A stretch of DNA of 10,775 nucleotides from NCBI GenBank assembly GCA_011032825.1, contig JAADJZ010000050.1, positions 1 through 10,775 of the forward strand, written 5' to 3'. Shown here in pieces: positions 1 to 5,922 of this stretch (position 1 is its first letter; every line of letters begins with the position of its first letter). The DNA is from Massariosphaeria phaeospora. Taxonomy: Eukaryota > Ascomycota > Dothideomycetes > Pleosporales. The translations under genes and the position numbers were made by a program. The notes under the pieces were generated by a model, which saw nothing but the letters and a program-made list of their open reading frames with translations, ran no database searches and was not told the origin of the DNA.

Positions 1-217
1 CTAAGGCGCTAACTCTAACTCGAACTCTAAGTAACTCTAGTACTTACCAATTACTAACAGACTTTTAGAGCTGCTCGTTCTACAGCACAACGTTTTGCAT
101 TGTCTTAGCTTTTCTACTCGCACTTGGCCTTTGCAAAGGCTAGGCAGTAGCTAGAAGCTTAAACTTCTAGCAGCGCAGCAAGTAAACAACTTAGAAAAAC
201 TTTCTCTTGATTTTAAT

Positions 218-264
218 GTATATAAACAGCTTTTTTTTTATTCCTAATAAGTTTCTTTTTGTAG
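218..264 (+). promoter_or_regulatory. 47-nt intron-like or TATA-bearing segment, present in all four units
   Basis: The segment begins GTATATAAAC, has a CTAATAAG branch-like site about 20 nt before its end, then TTTCTTTTTGTAG. That is the layout of a small fungal intron: GT start, CTAAY branch site, pyrimidine tract, TAG end. The same segment is at 619-665, 3119-3165 and 4681-4727, always 47 nt long although the T-run inside varies by substitution. The alternative reading is a promoter, because TATATAAAC is also a good TATA box. Neither exon frames nor a transcript can be shown from this window. Confidence 0.45.
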
Positions 265-363
265 ATACAACAAGAAACGAAAAGTGTCTTGCGAACTAAA
301 GCATTTCAACGACTCTTCTTTGCAGAAAGACTAAATCTAATTGAATTATTTTACTTTACATAT

Positions 364-399
364 AACTCTAACTCTAACTCTAACTCTAACTCTAACTCT
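364..399 (+). repeat. AACTCT hexamer tract of unit A (6 copies)
   Basis: Six perfect AACTCT hexamers (CTCTAA in another register) lead straight into the head of unit B. The hexamer is one C-to-T step from the common fungal telomere hexamer CCCTAA. The change is in CpC/CpT context, so it is not the preferred RIP dinucleotide. Confidence 0.9.
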
Positions 400-401
400 A
401 A

Positions 402-830
402 CTAAAGCGCTAACTCTAACTCGAACCCTAAGTAACTCTAGTACCTACCAATTACTAATAGACTTTTAGAGCTGCCTGTTCTACAGCACAACGTTTTGCA
501 TCGTTTTAGCTTCTCTACTCGCACTTAGCTTCTGCAAAAGCTAGGCAGCAGCTAGAAGCCTAAACTTCTAGCAGCGCAGCAAGTAAACAACTTAAAAGAA
601 CTTCTCTTCGATTCTAATGTATATAAACAGCTTTTCTTTTATTTCTAATAAGTTTCTTTTTGTAGATACAACAAGAAACGAAAAGTGTCTTGCGAACTAA
701 GGCATTTCAACGACTCTTCTTTGTAGAAAGACCAAATCTAATTGAATTATTTTACTTTACATACAACTCTAACTCTAACTCTAACTCTAACTCTAACTCT
801 AACTCTAACTCTAACTCTAACTCTAACTCT
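402..830 (+). repeat. Repeat unit B, tandem with unit A
   Basis: This is the second direct copy. It aligns with unit A along its whole length and differs mainly by transitions (for example AAAGCGCT for AAGGCGCT in the head). The palindrome around TTTGCAAA that is perfect in A, C and D is broken here by CTTCTGCAAAAGC. The head contains one true telomeric-type CCCTAA (at about 425). Its terminal hexamer tract has 11 copies against 6 in A, and it decays into telomere-like sequence on its right. It is not followed by an X copy, unlike unit C. Confidence 0.85.
765..830 (+). repeat. AACTCT hexamer tract of unit B (11 copies)
   Basis: Eleven uninterrupted AACTCT hexamers follow the conserved lead-in TTACTTTACATAC. 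The tract closes unit B and runs into degenerate telomere-like sequence. Confidence 0.92.
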
Positions 831-856
831 AAACCTAAACTTTAACCTAACCCTAG
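831..856 (+). repeat. Degenerate telomere-like sequence
   Basis: Here AAACCTAAAC, TTTAACCTAA and CCCTAG follow one another. These are imperfect versions of the CCCTAA telomere hexamer joined directly to the AACTCT tract of unit B. It reads as an eroded interstitial telomeric sequence and supports a telomere-related origin for the hexamer tracts. Confidence 0.5.
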
Positions 857-1784
857 AAACAACGCTCTCTTTCGAGTCGTAGTTCTTTCGAAAAATCTGC
901 GAGATTGGCTATTAAGAGCTTAGCTTCTAGCACTAATTACTAACAAAAACTTTAGAGTTTTAGTTGTTACTCGTAAGTAGTACGAGACACAAGTAAATGC
1001 TTTTTTTTACATACTACAAATTTAAATTTAGCACTAAAAACAAGCAAAGTTCGTTAACTTTTATTAAAGTGCTGTTTAACACTTTAAGCAACAACTTTTT
1101 CGCGTGCGTTAGAACAGCTTATACTACTCGCATCTAAACACGAAGCGAGTATTACGTTTTTAGCGTTTAGCTTATGCAAATAAAGCAATCTCGATTCTCT
1201 ATAGCATCCCCAAGATCTACAAAAGCTTATAGAAAATTAAGCTTATTGTACTAATGCATTCTTATGTGTTGGGACTTCTAGGCAGAATACTACACGCTAT
1301 GCTACTACCAGTCCAACGCTTTTTCTCGTAGATATGCGAGAGCAGCTAAAATCTGTGTTTAAAAGTTGTAGTTTTCAATAGTAGCAACACAACTTCTATG
1401 CGACTGCACACTAGCAACGTTGCAAGCATATATACGAATATCTGTTAAAAGAATTTCGTGCATGCTTTTTAGTTTATTCTTAAAAACAGCAACTAGTATA
1501 ATAAGCAAACTAGAAACTAGATTCTCGAAGCTTCTAATTTTATTTAGCACAAAGCGCTATTTTAGATTAAGTCTAAATTGGTTTGCTAAGTAGACGAGGT
1601 TTCAATGAAGTTACATTGCGCTCTTGTCTTCGCAAATCTCTTTATGGCCTATTACAAATAGCTATACTTTTATCAACATACGCTTTGGTTTTATCGCTAG
1701 TATATTAATAATATTCTCGTTCTTAACCTATCTAACGAGGCTTTTGAAGCTATTTGCGTTCTAGGCCTACAAATTCTGTAAACG
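857..1784. other. AT-rich sequence without a recognised gene
   Basis: This 0.93-kb stretch is the only part of 1-5282 that has no second copy in the window. All frames are closed by frequent stops, and the one short minus-strand frame (1359-1550) has no recognisable motif. Small local dyads are visible, for example TAAAGTG/CACTTTA around 1065-1085 and CTCGC/GCGAG around 1127-1149. I see no RNA gene or transposase motif. Confidence 0.6.
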
Positions 1785-1911
1785 CACTTTGCTTACGAAC
1801 AAACGTTTTTCAACGTACGCTTTTATACGTACTCTAAGTTAGCAGCAGTGTATTTTGCACTCTTTAACAAAGCGCTTAACTACTACTAATACTTTCTATA
1901 GGCAAGCCTCT

Positions 1912-1935
1912 ACTTTTTTTTAATTAAAAAAAAGT
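1912..1935. repeat. 24-bp perfect palindrome in X1
   Basis: The site is ACTT, six T, AATT, six A, AAGT, perfectly self-complementary with its centre between 1923 and 1924. It is 24 bp in X2 as well (3466-3489). It is followed by GTTAATTAAAAGCGAGCTC and then a BamHI-like GGATCC that is conserved in X2. Confidence 0.9.
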
Positions 1936-2271
1936 TAATTAAAAGCGAGCTCTGCTGGATCCGCGCAATATGCTACAAAAAAATATACTTTTTAACATAA
2001 AAAGCAACATTTATGTCGAGGCTTTGAGCGCGCGGCTAGCTAAAACAAGTGTTGCACTCTTAAAGACAGCAGGTTCAATAGCAATCGTACTTTCTAAGTT
2101 TTAGGCTAGAAACTAGAGTTGCTTGTAATGCAATTATTGCTGTTTCTAAATACAACCTTGTATAGAACTAAGTTTCTTTCTTCGCTATCTAGAACGACAT
2201 GCGATTAGAATAAGTTTAAGCTAGACTTTTAAACCTACCGTACCTACTGCAGTGTATCGTTGCTAAAAAAC

Positions 2272-2298
2272 AAACGAGATTCATGTAGAATCTCGTTT
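2272..2298. repeat. Hairpin with 11-bp perfect arms in X1
   Basis: The arms AAACGAGATTC (2272-2282) and GAATCTCGTTT (2288-2298) are perfectly complementary around the 5-nt loop ATGTA. X2 has the same loop and a changed but still paired stem. No T-run follows directly, so a terminator role is not supported. Confidence 0.85.
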
Positions 2299-2896
2299 AG
2301 GCGGTAAATTAAAGCATTCTTTTTAAAGAAATCGAAGAAACCGACATTAAGAAGCTGTTGGTAAATGTGTTTTTCTTAGATACTAGATTATTCTACTCTT
2401 TGCTCTAAGCCTGTTTAGTTATCTAGGTTGCAGCTTTAGCGCATAGCATTTTCGTTTCTTTCTTTTTCTTTGCATGCGCTTTCTCTAAAGAAAGTGCGTT
2501 GCAAAAGTTGAGTTAAGTTTAAAATGTAAGACTTGTAAAACTTGTCGCTGCTTTTGCTAGTTTCACTGCTTCGCATGCTCTTTTAGGTATTATACTCTTT
2601 TTAGAGAGAAAGCGTCGCGAAGTAGCGTTGCCTTTGCGATTTAAAAACTCTAAAAAACGGCGAAACAACTGCTGCACTTGTGAAGTACTTAAATAGACAA
2701 ATAAAAGTGCTAGCAACGGCGCGGACGCTTGGAAATCTAAGAAAACACTCGCGCAGCGGACAACTACGCGTGAAAACAACTTGTTTCAAAAGAAAGCTGC
2801 TAGCTTGTAGGAAAAGTTTGTTAGTAATATAAAAGTATTGTTTCGATCTAGGTCAACTATTGCGGTTTTTGGAAACAGAAGATTTAGGTAAAAGCC

Positions 2897-2912
2897 TAGC
2901 GCCAAGGCGCTA
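2897..2912. repeat. Hairpin at the X1/unit C junction
   Basis: TAGCGCC and GGCGCTA (2897-2903, 2906-2912) pair perfectly across an AA spacer and sit exactly on the X-unit boundary. The same hairpin lies at 4459-4474 between X2 and unit D. Unit A begins in the window at the second half of this motif, and unit B has only a mutated right half, so the full hairpin needs an X copy on its left. Confidence 0.8.
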
Positions 2913-3330
2913 ACTCTAACTCGAACTCTAAGTAATTCTAGTACTTGCTTATTACTAACAGACTTTTAGAGCTGCCTGTTCTACAGCACAACGTTTTGCA
3001 TTATTTTAGCTTCTCTACTCGCACTTGGCCTTTGCAAAGGCTAAGCAGTAGCTAGAAACCTAAGCTTCTAGCAGCGCAGCAAGTAGACAACTCAAAGAAA
3101 CTTCTTTTCAAATTTAATGTATATAAACAGCTTTTTTTTTATTTCTAATAAGTTTCTTTCTGTAGATACAACAAGAAACGAAAAGTGTTTTGCAAACTAA
3201 AGCATTTCGACAACTCTTCTTTGCAGAAAGACCAAATCTAATCGAATTATTTTACTTTACATACAACTCTAACTCTAACTCTAACTCTAACTCTAACTCT
3301 AACTCTAACCCTAACTCTAACTCTAACTCT
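2902..3330 (+). repeat. Repeat unit C, downstream of X1
   Basis: This is the third direct copy of the 400-bp unit, complete from head to hexamer tract. The intron-like segment is at 3119-3165. Its target-like stretch reads CATTTCGACAACTC, a transition variant of the CATTTCAACGACTC of units A and B. It is joined on the right, through a short A-run, to X2. A plus-strand frame at 3190-3396 gives a Ser-Asn repeat but is only a translation of the hexamer tract. Confidence 0.87.
3265..3330 (+). repeat. AACTCT hexamer tract of unit C (11 hexamers)
   Basis: There are eleven hexamers, ten AACTCT and one AACCCT (3307-3312), the latter being the canonical telomere-type form. The copy number equals that of unit B. 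Confidence 0.92.
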
Positions 3331-3465
3331 AAAAAAAACACTTTGCTTACGAACAAACGTTCTTCAACGTACGCTTCTATACGCACTTTAAGTTAGCAGC
3401 AGTGTGTTTTGCACTTTTTAACAAAGCGCTTAACTACTACCAATACTTTCTATAAGCAAGCTTTT

Positions 3466-3489
3466 ACTCTTTTTTAATTAAAAAAGAGT
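3466..3489. repeat. 24-bp perfect palindrome in X2
   Basis: The site is ACTC, six T, AATT, six A, GAGT. Compared with X1, position 4 is C instead of T and its mirror position is G instead of A, so the palindrome stays perfect. Confidence 0.9.
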
Positions 3490-3824
3490 TGATTAAAAGC
3501 GAGCTCTGCCGGATCCGCGCAATATGCTACAAAGAAATATACTTTTTAACATAAAAAGCGACATTTGTGTTAAAGCTTTAAGCGCGCAGCTAACTAAAAC
3601 AAGTGTTGCACTCTTAAAGACAGCAGGTTTAATAGCAATTGTACTTTTTAAGTTTTAAGCTAGAAACTAGAGTTGCGCGTAATGCAATTATTGCTGTTTT
3701 TAAATACAACCTTGTATAAGACTAGGTTTCTTCTTCCGCTATCTAGAACGACATGCGATCAAAATAAGTTTGAGCTAAACTCTTAGACCTGCTGTACCTA
3801 TCGCATTGTATTGTTGCCAAAAAA

Positions 3825-3853
3825 CAGACAAGATTCATGTAGAATCTTGTTTG
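3825..3853. repeat. Hairpin in X2, counterpart of 2272-2298
   Basis: The loop ATGTA is the same as in X1. The nine inner pairs are perfect, and the stem can reach 12 pairs with one G-T pair. The third-from-outermost pair of the inner nine is A-T (3830/3848) where X1 has G-C (2276/2294), so both arms changed together. Confidence 0.8.
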
Positions 3854-4585
3854 AGCGGTAAATCAAAGCATCTTTAATAAGAAAATCGAAGAAACTAACA
3901 TTAAGGAGTTGTTAGTACATATGTCCTCTTTAGATACTAGATTATCCTACTCTTCGCTTTAAGCTGCAACTTTGTTTCAAACGTAGCTGTAGCTTCAGCG
4001 CATAGCATTACCGTTTCTTTTTTATTCTCTACATGCGCTTCCCTTAGAGAAGAAGCGTCGCGAAAAGCGAGTTAGGTTTAGAGTGTAAAACCTGTAAGAC
4101 CTATTGCTGCCTTTGCGAAGTTTTACTGCTCTACATGCTTTTTCGGGCGTTATACTTCTCTTGCGAGAAAAGCGTCGCGGAACAGTATTGCCTTTGCGAT
4201 TCAAGGACTTTGAGAAACGGCGAAACGACTACTGCGCTTGTAGTACTTAAACAGACAAACTTAGTAGTGCTAGTAACGGCGCGAAAAGATTGAAAGTTTG
4301 AAAGAAACACACGCAGCGGGTTAACTACGCGTAAAAACAACTTGTTTTAAAAGAAAGCTGCTACGCTTGTAGAAAAAGTTTGCTAGTAATATAAAAGTAT
4401 TGTTTCGATTAGAATCAACTATTGCGGTTTCTAGAAATAGAAGAATTGAGTATAGGCCTAGCGCCAAGGCGCTAACTCTAACTCTAATTCTAACTAATTC
4501 TAATACCTGCCTATTACTAACAGACTTTTAGAGCTGCTCGTTCTACAGTACAACGTTTTGCATTGTCTTAGCTTTTCTACTAGCA

Positions 4586-4607
4586 CCTAGCCTTTGCAAA
4601 GGCTAGG
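4586..4607. repeat. 22-bp perfect palindrome in unit D
   Basis: The arms CCTAGCCTTTG and CAAAGGCTAGG meet without a spacer. Shorter versions occur in A (14 bp, 127-140) and C, and a broken one in B. A second conserved dyad (GCTAGAAG/CTTCTAGC in A) lies just downstream in the units. Confidence 0.85.
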
Positions 4608-4773
4608 CAGCAGCTAGAAACCTAAGCTTCTAGCAGCGCAGCAAGTAAACAACTTGAAAGAACTTTCGTTTGATTCTAATGTATATAAACTGCTTTTTTT
4701 TCATTTCTAATAAGTTTCTTTTTGTAGATACAACAAGAAACGAAAAGTGCCTTGCGAACTAAAGCATTTCAAC

Positions 4774-5166
4774 TACGCTAGCGAATAAGTAGAAGGTACT
4801 TATTAATAGGTATAAGTTAGGTTATAGGTCGCACAGATCTTGAGTTAAAGTTAAGTTAGAGTTAACCTAGCGTAGGTAGAAGTTAAGTTAGAGTAGTTAA
4901 AGCTTTAGGTTGAAAGTTGAGTTAGAGTTACCTAAATAGTTAAGAAACTGTAATAAGTAAATGTGATAAATATACATAGAAAACTTAATATTAATATAAG
5001 TTGTAAATATTATGTAAGACCTAACTACAACTCTAAGCTTTGACTACTCTAACTCAACTTTTACTTAAGCTGCTTAGTAACTAGCGCAGGTTAAAGCTAG
5101 AGTTGAGTTAAGGTCTAACGTAAGCTAACTCAACTCTAACTCAACTTCTACTTATTTACTAGCCTA
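4774..5166. mobile_element. Foldback MITE, hAT-type 8-bp target duplication
   Basis: The 393-bp insert is defined by comparison with three empty copies of the same site (units A, B and C). Its ends are TACGCTAGCGAATAAGTAG and the reverse complement of TAGGCTAGTAAATAAGTAG, giving a 22-bp terminal inverted repeat with three mismatches. The flanks are ATTTCAAC (4766-4773) and ATTTCGAC (5167-5174), an 8-bp target duplication with one transition. Eight-bp duplications are typical of hAT elements. An inner inverted repeat of 29 bp (4877-4905 with 5035-5063, three mismatches) makes much of it able to fold back. It has no coding capacity. Whether the hAT remnant at 8290-8807 belongs to the element that moved it cannot be tested here, because that element's ends are not visible. 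Confidence 0.85.
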
Positions 5167-5228
5167 ATTTCGACGACTCTTCTTTGCAGAAAGACTAAAA
5201 TTCAATTGAATTATTTTACTTTACATAC

Positions 5229-5282
5229 AACTCTAACTCTAACTCTAACTCTAACTCTAACTCTAACTCTAACTCTAACTCT
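5229..5282 (+). repeat. AACTCT hexamer tract of unit D (9 copies)
   Basis: Nine perfect hexamers close unit D. The sequence to its right (CTAAAAAGCTCG) is unrelated to what follows the tracts of B or C apart from the initial A-run. Confidence 0.92.
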
Positions 5283-5794
5283 AAAAAGCTCGTAGTAATG
5301 CTAGTAATTAGAGTAGCTAGCTTTTAAGACGCTGTAGACGCTGCGGCAAGCTAAAGCACAATAAGCGCACGTATAAGTTAAATGCAGCAGTTAATTCTAA
5401 GTAATTTAAGTTATTTTAACCTATACTAGGTGCTAGAGAGAAAGTAGTAAAAAGAAAAAAGTAAGTAGTAGAAAGAAAGCTTAGCGCAAGTAAGCAACTT
5501 GCCTAAGTAAGCAACTCGCTAGAAATCTACGTTAGTTAATAACTTTGCAAAAAAGCTAAACTTTAACCTAGCGTAAAGAAAACTTTGCTGCGCTAGCTAT
5601 ATTATTAACTTAATTACTAAGCAAGTTCTATAAAAGCAGAATTATAAAATGTTTAAACAAAAGCTTTTAACTCGCACTAGTTTAAAGAATAAGCACAAGA
5701 TTTAGAAATAAAAAAAGCTTATTAAAATGCTTTATATAATTGTACAATAAATTAGAGCTTTTGTAAGCAAAACTTAACGCTTTAAAAACGTATA
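5283..5794. other. AT-rich flank of the Fot1-like element, possible eroded coding remnant
   Basis: There is no open frame. A near-exact direct repeat of AAGTAAGCAACTTGCCT / AAGTAAGCAACTCGCT lies at about 5487-5520. One plus-strand frame across about 5505-5790 has relatively few stops (about seven, mostly TAG/TAA) and a Leu/Lys-rich translation. It may be a mutated piece of an older element into which the DNA transposon jumped. I cannot name it. Confidence 0.35.
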
Positions 5795-5849
5795 ACGTAC
5801 TTTACGAGCTCGCCGAATACACGGGTTCACCGAACACTTTTGCTAAGCT
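5795..5849 (+). repeat. Left terminal inverted repeat of the Fot1-like element
   Basis: It begins ACGTACTTTACGAGCTCGC, and its first 19 bases are identical to the complement of the right end. The two repeats differ at six of 55 positions, every one C/T or A/G. Confidence 0.93.
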
Positions 5850-5922
5850 TCTACCAAAACTACTTTATTCTAGCGCAAAACAACTTACTTTAGCTCTATA
5901 TAAAGCAATTCAACTTAAGATA

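Larger units (their letters stand above)
1..401 (+). repeat. Repeat unit A (first of four direct copies)
   Basis: This is the first of four direct copies of a unit that begins CTAAGGCGCTAACTCTAACT. Its parts in order are a degenerate telomere-like head (about 1-45), a body with two dyads (a 14-bp palindrome at 127-140 and a hairpin with 8-bp arms at 150-157 and 164-171), a 47-nt intron-like segment at 218-264, a conserved stretch containing CATTTCAACGACTCTTC, and a closing AACTCT tract. Unit B follows without a gap, so A and B are tandem with a period of 401 bp. No long open frame crosses it. I do not recognise the family. It could be a subtelomeric satellite, a truncated retroelement with a repeat tail, or a non-autonomous element. 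The window begins exactly at the unit head, so the left context is unknown. Confidence 0.85.
1785..2901 (+). repeat. Repeat X, copy 1
   Basis: This 1.12-kb sequence starts CACTTTGCTTACGAAC and is repeated at 3339-4463. Each copy is followed directly by a 400-bp unit (C or D), so X plus unit is a tandem duplication with a period of 1554-1562 bp. Differences between the copies are overwhelmingly transitions with a few small indels, as expected of RIP or cytosine deamination. It contains a 24-bp palindrome (1912-1935) and a hairpin (2272-2298). Short minus-strand frames at 2519-2789 have counterparts in X2, but the frames shift between the copies and match nothing I know, so I treat X as non-coding. 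The family is not recognised. Confidence 0.85.
3339..4463 (+). repeat. Repeat X, copy 2
   Basis: This is the second copy of X, collinear with 1785-2901. Its left end abuts the hexamer tract of unit C after an A-run (3331-3338), while X1 has unrelated sequence to its left. The joint therefore marks the edge of the duplicated segment. It keeps the 24-bp palindrome (3466-3489), the hairpin (3825-3853) and the junction hairpin at its right end (4459-4474). The short minus-strand frames at 4022-4340 are not kept in register with X1 and are not considered genes. Confidence 0.85.
4464..5282 (+). repeat. Repeat unit D, interrupted by a MITE
   Basis: This is the fourth direct copy, downstream of X2. 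It is collinear with A-C up to CATTTCAAC, then is broken by 393 bp of foreign sequence plus an 8-bp duplication, and resumes at GACTCTTCTTTGCAGAAAG. Without the insert it would be 418 bp, like its siblings. Its palindrome around TTTGCAAA is the longest of the four copies (22 bp, perfect, 4586-4607). The intron-like segment is at 4681-4727. Confidence 0.87.

Noticed and set aside
1..60. tRNA-like promoter boxes on the minus strand of the unit heads (AGTTCGAGTT and ATTGGTAAGTAC)
   Set aside because: The box B match is partial and made of the telomere-like repeat. Box A is poor and no cloverleaf can be drawn, so a SINE origin is not supported.
1359..1550. 63-codon minus-strand frame
   Set aside because: It is short, AT-rich, has no motif and no repeat partner; it is expected by chance.
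2519..2789. Minus-strand frames in X1 with look-alikes in X2 (4022-4340)
   Set aside because: Similarity follows from DNA duplication. The frames shift relative to each other between the copies and show no known motif.
2897..2920. Helitron 3' end (hairpin followed by CTAA)
   Set aside because: The spacing to CTAA is too short, there is no CTRRT-to-T junction and no Rep/helicase trace.
3190..3396. Plus-strand frame with a Ser-Asn repeat
   Set aside because: The repeat is the hexamer tract read as protein. Tract length varies between units and the frame is not kept in the other copies.
364..5282. CRISPR-like array
   Set aside because: Hexamer tracts and 400-bp units have no short repeat-spacer pattern, and all signs are fungal.
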